This document shows positions 1 through 6,038 of a stretch of 11,585 nt of DNA, piece by piece. The notes beneath the pieces were generated by a model that was given only the letters and a program-made list of their open reading frames with translations, was not told the DNA's origin and did no database searches. The position numbers and the translations under genes were made by a program. Numbering within the stretch: the first letter of the stretch is position 1; every line of letters begins with the position of its first letter. This stretch comes from Desulfobacula sp. (GTDB taxonomy: Bacteria; Desulfobacterota; Desulfobacteria; Desulfobacterales; Desulfobacteraceae), in assembly GCA_027858355.1 (NCBI GenBank), contig JAQICW010000335.1, forward strand, positions 1 to 11,585, in the 5' to 3' direction.

Positions 1-845
1 GCAATGATAAGGATGGTTATAAAAAGGGCGATGAAATCCTTTTGAGGAAAGACAAGTGTTCTGTTTAAGGGAAAGAAAATAATGCCTGATCCTAGTCCGC
101 TTAAAAATCCAAAGATATGAGCCATAACATCTGTACGTTCTCCCTGGCTGAACATACCGACCATCAAGGCTCCAGCAAAGACAGGCATCAGATTGTTCAA
201 TCTAGGCGGCTTTCCTTTTTGCGTTACCTGGAAGGCCACAAGAAGGCCTGCCGCCGCCATGACGGCTGTTGAGGCCCCAATGGAAAGGTGGGCCGTCTGG
301 TAAAGGTGAGCATTGAAAAGATTGCCAAGGGTCCCGGCTAACAGCAGCATAAAAGGTCCCACTCCAAACCCGGAAAGGCTGATAAAGGGTGCCCCGAAAA
401 TGAGCATGCCAGCCATATTGCCTGCAAGGTGGCGAGCATCTGCATGCAGGAACAGAGCTGTAATAGCCCTGTAGGTCTCTCCCTGGAGGATAAAAAGGGC
501 AGAGGCTCCATATTTTAATATCATGGCTTCATGTATATGGTAATGGATACAGGCTGCATGAATAATCCAGAGCAGTCCCATGATACAAAAGGCTGGATAT
601 GATTTAAATGAGGATATGGGAATTTGTTGTAATTGTTGTTTGAGCCTGAAAAATTTATTTTCTTTATAATAGGTCTCAACCATGATCCGGGCTTTTTCCA
701 TATCTGCTTCATTTACAAGGATATTAAATAAATTATTTTCTCGTTCAGCATGATTTTCAATATTTTGAGAGGTTAAAATCAAGATGATTAAATCTGCTTT
801 TTTGTCAGGAAGACCAATGAATAGTTTTTCCATATTCCGTCTCAT
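1..845 (-). CDS. Rhomboid family intramembrane serine protease (partial, C-terminus off the left edge)
   Basis: The frame is open from an ATG at 845 to the left edge (281 codons); an in-frame TAA lies just upstream (849-851), so 845 is the earliest start. A second ATG four codons in (833) is an alternative. Residues 1-80 are a soluble, charged N-terminal domain, followed by several hydrophobic segments from about residue 84. Rhomboid motifs are visible: an H-x3-N motif (H139, N143, in RHLAGN) for the oxyanion side, the serine motif G190-A-S192-T, and the catalytic histidine H243 in AHIFGFLSG. Together these indicate the Ser-His dyad protease that cleaves transmembrane substrates within the membrane. 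The substrate cannot be predicted. The gene is divergent from the FAH-family gene and is separated from it by 99 bp. The catalytic core is complete in the window; only the C-terminal membrane part is cut off. Confidence 0.9.
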   Translation of the reverse strand, partial: MRRNMEKLFIGLPDKKADLIILILTSQNIENHAERENNLFNILVNEADMEKARIMVETYYKENKFFRLKQQLQQIPISSFKSYPAFCIMGLLWIIHAACIHYHIHEAMILKYGASALFILQGETYRAITALFLHADARHLAGNMAGMLIFGAPFISLSGFGVGPFMLLLAGTLGNLFNAHLYQTAHLSIGASTAVMAAAGLLVAFQVTQKGKPPRLNNLMPVFAGALMVGMFSQGERTDVMAHIFGFLSGLGSGIIFFPLNRTLVFPQKDFIALFITILII

Positions 846-858
846 GGTTTAAAGGGGC

Positions 859-889
859 TTGACCTTTTATGGCAATGATTTTAATTATA
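859..889. promoter_or_regulatory. Candidate divergent sigma70-type promoters between the rhomboid and FAH-family genes
   Basis: On the plus strand, TTGACC (859-864) is followed after 17 bp by TAATTA (882-887), a plausible -35/-10 pair for the FAH-family gene. On the minus strand a perfect TATAAT (889-884) faces the rhomboid gene, with only a weak TTAAAA about 18 bp upstream of it. The region is very AT-rich, so chance matches are likely and both calls are tentative. Confidence 0.35.
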
Positions 890-944
890 TTAAAAAATAA
901 GCAACTTTTTTAATCATATATATGAATAACTGGAGAAAATAAAC

Positions 945-1754
945 ATGCAAATACTAAGGTTTGAAAGTGATGACAATAAAATCTATACGGGTTGTGATTT
1001 TGCTAATGAAAGTGCTTCCGTGATCAAGGGGGATATTTATACTGATTTTTCCAATACTGGTAAAAGAAAACCCGTTAAAAAAATTTTAATCCCGATTTCA
1101 CCCAAAGTCATTTTTTGCATTGGGTTAAATTATAAACTCCATGCCAAAGAGACGGGACTTGAATTACCAAAATATCCCGTTGTGTTTATGAAGAATCTGG
1201 GTGCGGCAGCAGGTCATCTGGATGATATCAGAATCCCGGCCTCCTGTGTAAAGATTCCTGAAGTGGATTATGAGGCTGAGCTTGCCGTGGTCATAAAAAA
1301 GAATGCCAAAAATGTTTTGCCGGAAAAAGCATTTGATTATGTCCTGGGATATACCTGTGCCAATGATATTTCCGCCAGAAGATGGCAGAAGCATGCAGGT
1401 GGAAAGCAATGGGTAAAAGGGAAAAGTTTTGATACCTTTTGTCCCTTTGGTCCCTGGATCGTGACCCCGGACGAGCTTTCCGATCCTGATAACCTGGGTA
1501 TTGAGTGTGTGTTAAATGGGAATTCCATGCAGAAGAGCAATACAAGCGATATGATTTTTTCTGTGGCCCAGATCATTTCATATCTATCCGAATCTGCCAC
1601 GCTTATGCCCGGAACAATTATATTAACGGGAACACCAAGCGGGGTGGGATTTATCAGAAAACCGCCTGTGTATCTTGCTCCTGGTGATGTGCTGGAAACA
1701 AAAATTGAAAAAATCGGTGTGTTGAAAAATCATGTAACGCTTGAAGAAAAATAA
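945..1754 (+). CDS. Fumarylacetoacetate hydrolase (FAH) family protein
   Basis: This 269-residue cytosolic enzyme belongs to the FAH superfamily. Family members hydrolyse or decarboxylate acylpyruvates and related 2-oxo acids using a divalent metal (Mg or Mn). The metal ligands are visible as E110 and E112 in DYEAEL and D141 in ANDISAR. Also present are the KSFDTFCPFGPW segment (about 160-171) and the C-terminal GTPSGVG loop (229-235). Length is typical of the short bacterial form with a divergent N-terminal domain of about 50 residues. The start is supported by GGAG (932-935) nine bases upstream of the ATG. Members include acylpyruvases, 2-hydroxyhepta-2,4-diene-1,7-dioate isomerases and oxaloacetate decarboxylases. 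The sequence alone does not choose among them, and no neighbouring catabolic genes help. It appears to be monocistronic, with a strong terminator directly after the stop codon. Confidence 0.9.
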   Translation: MQILRFESDDNKIYTGCDFANESASVIKGDIYTDFSNTGKRKPVKKILIPISPKVIFCIGLNYKLHAKETGLELPKYPVVFMKNLGAAAGHLDDIRIPASCVKIPEVDYEAELAVVIKKNAKNVLPEKAFDYVLGYTCANDISARRWQKHAGGKQWVKGKSFDTFCPFGPWIVTPDELSDPDNLGIECVLNGNSMQKSNTSDMIFSVAQIISYLSESATLMPGTIILTGTPSGVGFIRKPPVYLAPGDVLETKIEKIGVLKNHVTLEEK

Positions 1755-1794
1755 AAAAACGCCTGGAAGATGATTTCATCTTCCAGGCGTTTTT
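1755..1794. terminator. Bidirectional rho-independent terminator
   Basis: A 13-bp perfect stem (1760-1772 with 1777-1789, arm CGCCTGGAAGATG) closes a 4-nt ATTT loop. It is flanked by A5 (1755-1759) on the left and T5 (1790-1794) on the right, so it has the hairpin plus U-tract form on both strands. It begins immediately after the stop of the FAH-family gene and faces the convergent zraP-like gene, whose stop lies 33 bp away. It should terminate both. Confidence 0.93.
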
Positions 1795-1826
1795 ATGGGG
1801 AATCAGATTAGAATCAAAATTAGAAT

Positions 1827-2336
1827 CTAATTGTTATGATGCCAGCCTCGGCCATATCCCTGTCCCTGGCAACCTCTCTGGCCGCCCCTGCCTGACCATT
1901 CGCCTCGACCCTGGCCAAAACCTTTACCCATGCCAAGTTCAGGCGCGATTTTTTTTGCAGCCAACATAAAGTCGATACGTTTGTCTCTTATCTGTTTTTG
2001 CAGATCAGTGAGTTCCTGGGATAATTTGCCAAGTTTGGCCCTGTCTGGTTCAGATGTTTCCATGAGCATTCTCATTTCCTGACGTTTTGCAAATTTTGCA
2101 TATCTCAGCTCATAGGTTTCATCAATGAATCCCTGGCGAAGTGCACTCAGGGCATCTATCTGATCCTTGGACAAGTCATTGAAGGCACCTTGCTCTCCTC
2201 CATATCTCGGACAGTCTTGATTATCGCTGTAACCCATTCCTCTGCCCTGGCATTTGCCCTGGCCCCATGCAAATGCGCTTCCTGATACAAGAGCAACAAT
2301 AAGTAGTGAACTGATGATAATGATTGATTTTTTCAT
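1827..2336 (-). CDS. zraP: ZraP/Spy-like periplasmic metal-binding stress chaperone
   Basis: This 169-residue protein has a clear signal peptide (residues 1-23, ending SGSAFA before WGQ), so it is periplasmic. The middle (about 52-132) is charged and helical, with the Spy/CpxP/ZraP style LSKDQIDALSALRQGF opening and the later QELTDLQKQIRDKR helix. The flanks are rich in Gly, Gln and Arg. C29, C42, C156 and H166-H167 are potential metal ligands. In Escherichia coli, ZraP is a zinc-binding periplasmic chaperone that dampens ZraSR signalling. The divergent ZraSR-like pair here supports the same role. The ATG at 2336 is chosen because GGAG lies six bases upstream. An in-frame TTG at 2348 would place that GGAG inside the coding region. 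A sigma54 promoter lies about 65 bp upstream. Exact orthology is inferred; the name periplasmic heavy metal sensor family protein would also fit. Confidence 0.85.
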   Translation of the reverse strand: MKKSIIIISSLLIVALVSGSAFAWGQGKCQGRGMGYSDNQDCPRYGGEQGAFNDLSKDQIDALSALRQGFIDETYELRYAKFAKRQEMRMLMETSEPDRAKLGKLSQELTDLQKQIRDKRIDFMLAAKKIAPELGMGKGFGQGRGEWSGRGGQRGCQGQGYGRGWHHNN

Positions 2337-2400
2337 AATACACTCCAATTTAAGGTTGTTTTGTTAATTGATCTTTTGATCACTTGTTGAAACAGGATAT

Positions 2401-2416
2401 AGCAAATGGTGTGCCA
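2401..2416 (-). promoter_or_regulatory. Sigma54 (-24/-12) promoter of zraP
   Basis: Read on the minus strand this is TGGCAC-ACCAT-TTGCT, a nearly perfect match to the RpoN consensus TGGCAC-N5-TTGCW with correct GG-to-GC spacing. It predicts a transcript start near 2390 and a leader of about 54 nt before the zraP ATG at 2336. It implies strict dependence on an enhancer-binding activator, which the neighbouring zraR gene supplies. Confidence 0.9.
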
Positions 2417-2433
2417 AAAGGGAAAGTATTTTA

Positions 2434-2446
2434 TAAATTATTGATT
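2434..2446 (-). promoter_or_regulatory. Candidate IHF binding site
   Basis: On the minus strand AATCAA-TAAT-TTA matches the IHF consensus WATCAA-N4-TTR exactly. It lies between the zraP sigma54 promoter and the central repeats, about 50 bp upstream of the predicted start, where IHF commonly bends DNA to bring an activator to RNA polymerase. The surrounding sequence is AT-rich, so a chance match is possible. It also overlaps a small inverted repeat (TATTGA-TTTT-TCAATA, 2439-2454). Confidence 0.4.
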
Positions 2447-2502
2447 TTTCAATATATATTTAAAATTATGTAAATTCAAGCATTGCTATTGAATTTGTGA
2501 TA

Positions 2503-2553
2503 GTGTATACTTTTTACCCAGTTTTGTGTATCCAGGTGTATAGAAAGTACCCA
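2503..2553. promoter_or_regulatory. Tandem 18-bp repeats, probable upstream activator sites for the ZraR-like regulator
   Basis: Two copies of GTGTATA-N5-TACCCA occur at 2503-2520 and 2536-2553, starting 33 bp apart, which is about three helical turns. Each is a partial dyad, since TGTGTA or GGTGTA faces TACCCA. A third GTGTAT sits between them at 2526-2531. The pair lies about 120-155 bp upstream of the predicted zraP start and about 90-125 bp upstream of the predicted zraS start. That is the usual enhancer distance for a sigma54 activator and suits one shared enhancer. Which protein binds is inferred from context. Confidence 0.65.
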
Positions 2554-2585
2554 ATGATTATGATGTCTGGAAATAAAGTAGCACC

Positions 2586-2607
2586 TGAAACAAAGGCGTT
2601 TGTTTCA
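2586..2607. repeat. Perfect inverted repeat abutting the zraS promoter
   Basis: Arms TGAAACAAA (2586-2594) and TTTGTTTCA (2599-2607) are perfectly complementary around GGCG. The repeat ends directly against the candidate -24 element of the zraSR promoter (2608). It differs in sequence from the GTGTATA repeats, so it may be the operator of a second regulator. It has no U-tract, so it is not a terminator. Confidence 0.6.
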
Positions 2608-2623
2608 TGGTATTGTTTTTGCT
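2608..2623 (+). promoter_or_regulatory. Candidate sigma54 promoter of zraSR
   Basis: TGG-TATTGTTTT-TGCT keeps the invariant GG and GC of a -24/-12 promoter at the correct spacing, with TTGC at -12 (TGGtAttGTTTTTGCT). It predicts a start near 2634 (an A) and a leader of about 108 nt. It is weaker than the zraP promoter. A TATAAT (2624-2629) next to it could instead act as a sigma70 -10, though no good -35 accompanies it. A still weaker -24/-12 match lies at 2568-2583. Confidence 0.6.
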
Positions 2624-2742
2624 TATAATAAGTAAATGGTGAATGGTGAGAGAAGCTAAGCTGATAGTTTTTCTCGCTACTCAAAACTCATATCTCAATA
2701 CTTTCATATAAAAGTATAACGTAAAAAAAAACATTAAAAAAA

Positions 2743-4521
2743 ATGAAAAAATATAAGTTTACCTTGATATCCCCTTTATTTCTCATTGGTATTTTATTGA
2801 TCATGTTACCGATTTTCACATTCATGACCCTTGACAGGCTTGAGAAAGAAAAGGAATTTTTCACCCAGAGATTATTGGAAAAGGGTGTTTCATTGATCAG
2901 GACATTTGAGGCCGGAACCCGAACGGGAATGTTCACCATGCAATGGGGGGCAAAAAGAATCCAGGCCATGCTTTTGGAAACCGCGTTGCAGCCTGAAGTT
3001 ATCTATATGATGATTACATCAAAGGATGGCCGGATCGTGGCACACTCGGATGCATCCTTGGTGGGACAGATTTTTGATGCCATGCCCGGGACGGTAAAGA
3101 TAAATGAAGATACGGCCATGGTCTATCACAGGGTAAGACTGCAAAAAGATCAGAGCCAGGTTTTTGAAGTGTTCAAGCGCTTTGTACCGATCAAGTCCGG
3201 TGCCAGGCGGCGGCATATGCGAATGGATGGAGTGCCAATGCACACGTATCATAATTCGCCTGATATGTCGAAGTTTGAAAAAGAGAACAAGGACTGGAGT
3301 CAAACCTATCTTAAACACCAGGGGGATATGCTGCCTGAAATGGCGGAACATTATATTTTTGCAGGCCTTTCCATGGAAAGGGCAAGGATTGCCCGGGACG
3401 AATTATTAAAAGAGACAGTGTTGCGGGGCATTCTTTTTTTTATATTGGGATGTGTCGGCATGGCAGCTTTGTTTGTTTTCCAGGCGTACAGGTCTGCAAA
3501 AGCTTCCCTGACAAGTGTTAAGGCATTTTCCGATAATGTGATCCAGAACATGCCCTCAGGACTTATTACGATTAATCCTGATCATGAAATCACATCTGTG
3601 AACAATGCTGCAAAAAATATTTTAGGAGGGGATTTGACTCAACCCTATCCGCAAATGGTTGAATTGATAAAGGAAATGGAAATATCTCAAGATGTTCTCA
3701 ACCGGGAGATCAATCTTGTTGTTGCTCCAAACCGAAAAGTTGGTCTGGATATAACTGCATCCCCTATTAAGGATTATGAAAATCAAATCATGGGATATTT
3801 ATTTCTTTTCAGAGATCTCACCCAGATAAGGGAGCTTAAAAAACAGGTGGAGACAAACAAGCGCCTTGCAGCCATTGGAAAGCTTGCAGCAGGTGTTGCC
3901 CATGAAATCAGAAATCCTTTGAGTTCCATCAAAGGGTTTGCAACTTATTTTGGTAAACGATATGAGGACAAAGACTCAGACAAGGAGATTGCACAGATCA
4001 TGGTTAAGGAAGTGGAACGTATCAATCGATCCGTTACCCAGTTGCTTGAGTTTGCAAAACCCATGGCCGTTGAAAAAAAACAAGTGGATATCAAAGAGAT
4101 GATCTCCCATTCTTTAAAACTTGTTCACCATGATCTGGGGCAAAAAAATATTGAAACAAAGGTCAATATTGATACAAAAAAAATAGTAATTCACACGGAC
4201 GGCGACCGGATGAATCAGGTCCTTTTAAACCTATATATCAATGCCATAGAGGCGTTGGATGACAAAGGAATACTGGAGATACAGGTACAGGATGCGGCCA
4301 TGGATGAGCAGATTGAAATAAGGGTTAAGGATAACGGCCAGGGTATAGATGAGGCATCCCTTGATTTGATTTTTGATCCCTATTTTACCACCCGGCCCAC
4401 GGGCACAGGGCTTGGCCTTTCAATCGTTCACAGGATCATTGAAAATCTTGATGCAAGCATTCGTGTGGAGAGCAAAAAAGGTAAGGGTACGTGTTTTATT
4501 ATCAATCTGCCTGTTTCATAA
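2743..4521 (+). CDS. zraS: ZraS/HydH-like membrane sensor histidine kinase with PAS domain
   Basis: This 592-residue kinase is anchored in the inner membrane. TM1 is about residues 8-30 and TM2 about 229-248, leaving a periplasmic sensor domain of about 195 residues. That domain carries a His/Met cluster (H158, M159, M161, M166, H167, H170, M175), which suggests metal sensing. A PAS domain (about 262-370) follows, then HisKA with phospho-acceptor H387 in GVAHEIRNP. The ATPase has an N-box with N500, a G1 box DNGQGI (530-535) and a G2 box GTGLGL (554-559). It should autophosphorylate and pass phosphate to the regulator encoded 10 nt downstream. The added PAS domain makes it longer than E. coli ZraS (about 465 residues), so orthology rests on gene order. 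No Shine-Dalgarno is visible: the ATG follows two A-tracts (A9 and A7). Confidence 0.9.
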   Translation: MKKYKFTLISPLFLIGILLIMLPIFTFMTLDRLEKEKEFFTQRLLEKGVSLIRTFEAGTRTGMFTMQWGAKRIQAMLLETALQPEVIYMMITSKDGRIVAHSDASLVGQIFDAMPGTVKINEDTAMVYHRVRLQKDQSQVFEVFKRFVPIKSGARRRHMRMDGVPMHTYHNSPDMSKFEKENKDWSQTYLKHQGDMLPEMAEHYIFAGLSMERARIARDELLKETVLRGILFFILGCVGMAALFVFQAYRSAKASLTSVKAFSDNVIQNMPSGLITINPDHEITSVNNAAKNILGGDLTQPYPQMVELIKEMEISQDVLNREINLVVAPNRKVGLDITASPIKDYENQIMGYLFLFRDLTQIRELKKQVETNKRLAAIGKLAAGVAHEIRNPLSSIKGFATYFGKRYEDKDSDKEIAQIMVKEVERINRSVTQLLEFAKPMAVEKKQVDIKEMISHSLKLVHHDLGQKNIETKVNIDTKKIVIHTDGDRMNQVLLNLYINAIEALDDKGILEIQVQDAAMDEQIEIRVKDNGQGIDEASLDLIFDPYFTTRPTGTGLGLSIVHRIIENLDASIRVESKKGKGTCFIINLPVS

Positions 4522-4531
4522 AAGGATAAAA

Positions 4532-5878
4532 ATGAAAAAAATACTTGTTGTTGACGATGATGCAGCCCATGCCAGAATGCTTGAGACAGTGATGGCAGAT
4601 TGGGGGCTTGTGATTCATCTGGCAGATGATGGGGCGATGGCCGTTGATATGGTAAAAAACCAGCCCTTTGATATTGTTTTGATGGATATGAAAATGGTGA
4701 AAATGTCCGGGATGGAAGCACTGCAGTTGATTAAAGCCTATAATCCTTCTTTGCCCGTGATCATCATGACGGCCTATTCATCAGTACAAACTGCTGTGGA
4801 AGCTTTGCAAATCGGGGCCTATGATTACCTGACCAAACCCCTGGATTTTGATAAACTGAAATTAACCATTGAACATATATTTGAAAGTATTTCTTTAAAA
4901 ACAGAAAACAGGCATTTGAAGATCCGGTTAAAGGAGAAAGATTTTTCCCATGACATTCTTGGAAAAAGTCCTGCCATTCTTTCCCTGCTTGATACTATTC
5001 ACATGGTGGCACCCACTGACGCAAATGTTCTGGTCATGGGCGAATCAGGAACGGGCAAGGAACTGGTTGCATCAGCCATTCATTTTAATTCTTCACGAAA
5101 AGATCATCCCTATGTAAGGATTAATTGTGCCGCTATTACTGAGACCCTGCTTGAGTCCGAACTTTTCGGTCATGAAAAAGGATCATTCACTGGTGCAGAT
5201 AAAAAAAGAAAAGGACGGTTTTTACTGGCAGACAAGGGCAGTATACTTTTGGATGAAATCGGTGAGATGAGCCTTGCCATGCAGGCAAAGCTGTTAAGGG
5301 TAATCCAGGAAAAAGAGATCACACCCGTGGGAAGTGATGAAAATATTAAAACAGATGTGAGGATTATTGCTGCAACCAATAAGAATTTAAAGCAAATGTC
5401 AGAACAGGGAGGCTTTCGCCAGGATTTATACTATCGGCTTAACGTTGTGAGTGTCGAGATCCCTCCCTTAAGGGAAAGAAAAGAAGATATTCCAACCCTG
5501 GCAAATCATTTTTTAGAAATTTTTTCAAAGAAAAATAAAAGAGATATAAAAGGCTTTTCTTCAGATGCCATGGATGCCATGATCCGGTATGAATGGGAAG
5601 GCAATGTCAGGGAATTGATGAATAGCGTGGAAAGGGGTGTGGTTCTTGCCAGGTCTGACTATATCTGCAAAGAAGACCTTTCGTTTATAAAGGTAAAGGC
5701 TGCTGAAGGAATTGAAGGGGAAACGAATTTTGGAAATATCAGGCTTTCCCAGATAGAAGAAAAAGCTATTCTTTCCACCCTTGAATCAGCCCAGGGCAAC
5801 AAGAGTGAAGCTGCCAGAAGACTTGGTATTACAAGGAAAACCCTGTTAAAGAAATTAAAACAATATGAAAAAATTTAG
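4532..5878 (+). CDS. zraR: Sigma54-dependent response regulator, ZraR/NtrC family
   Basis: This 448-residue regulator activates RNA polymerase-sigma54. The receiver domain (about 3-118) has the acidic pocket D8-D10 and phospho-acceptor D52 in VLMDMKM. The AAA+ domain (from about 145) has Walker A GESGTGKE (170-177), the sigma54-contacting loop as GSFTGA (217-222, Ser replacing the usual Ala) and Walker B LLDE with D241 and E242. DLYYRLNV and PPLRERKEDIP follow. A Fis-type helix-turn-helix occupies about 423-445 (NKSEAARRLGITRKTLLKKL). The start is the ATG at 4532, preceded by AAGGA six bases away. The frame is open further upstream inside zraS, but that stretch is not receiver-like. It is co-transcribed with the kinase gene (10-nt gap). 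Likely targets are the two sigma54 promoters flanking the 2503-2553 repeats. Confidence 0.95.
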   Translation: MKKILVVDDDAAHARMLETVMADWGLVIHLADDGAMAVDMVKNQPFDIVLMDMKMVKMSGMEALQLIKAYNPSLPVIIMTAYSSVQTAVEALQIGAYDYLTKPLDFDKLKLTIEHIFESISLKTENRHLKIRLKEKDFSHDILGKSPAILSLLDTIHMVAPTDANVLVMGESGTGKELVASAIHFNSSRKDHPYVRINCAAITETLLESELFGHEKGSFTGADKKRKGRFLLADKGSILLDEIGEMSLAMQAKLLRVIQEKEITPVGSDENIKTDVRIIAATNKNLKQMSEQGGFRQDLYYRLNVVSVEIPPLRERKEDIPTLANHFLEIFSKKNKRDIKGFSSDAMDAMIRYEWEGNVRELMNSVERGVVLARSDYICKEDLSFIKVKAAEGIEGETNFGNIRLSQIEEKAILSTLESAQGNKSEAARRLGITRKTLLKKLKQYEKI

Positions 5879-5913
5879 TAATAGTTCAGCCCGTTAAAAG
5901 AAATTATCTCATA

Positions 5914-5983
5914 GCCCTGTCTGATGGATATTTGCAGGAGGTTAAGCGTTTAGCATCGAACAAAAATATCCATCGGATAGGGC
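5914..5983 (+). repeat. Long inverted repeat, structured RNA element or repeat-family copy
   Basis: A 20-nt arm (5914-5933, GCCCTGTCTGATGGATATTT) pairs with 5964-5983 across a 30-nt loop. As DNA the arms differ at two positions. In plus-strand RNA both become G-U wobbles (5919 with 5978, 5922 with 5975), so the stem is fully paired; on the minus strand they are C/A mismatches. The loop contains AGGAGG (5936-5941) and the near-tandem GTTAAGC GTTTAGC. It lies between convergent zraR and tyrA, 35 bp after the zraR stop. Neither strand has a U-tract after the stem, so it is not a standard terminator. It may stabilise the 3' end of zraSR mRNA, be a small RNA, or be one copy of a dispersed repeat. 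Confidence 0.6.
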
Positions 5984-6038
5984 GGTTTCAAGCATAAGAG
6001 TTGAATAGTTACAAAATTTAAAGCAATGAAAAATGAAT

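Noticed and set aside
1164..1600. Minus-strand ORFs inside the FAH-family gene.
   Set aside because: They are antisense shadows of a strongly supported gene, with no ribosome sites or recognisable domains.
2568..2583. A second -24/-12-like match (TGG-N10-GC spacing) on the plus strand upstream of zraS.
   Set aside because: Only the GG/GC pair fits; the TTGC block is absent. The 2608-2623 element is better.
4373..4531. A 53-codon N-terminal extension of zraR in the same frame.
   Set aside because: It lies inside the zraS catalytic domain in another frame and is not receiver-like; the ATG at 4532 has a good ribosome site and begins the canonical receiver domain.
5914..5983. Integron attC site or CRISPR repeat interpretation of the inverted repeat.
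   Set aside because: No conserved attC core (RYYYAAC/GTTRRRY) pair, no integrase and no repeat-spacer periodicity are present.
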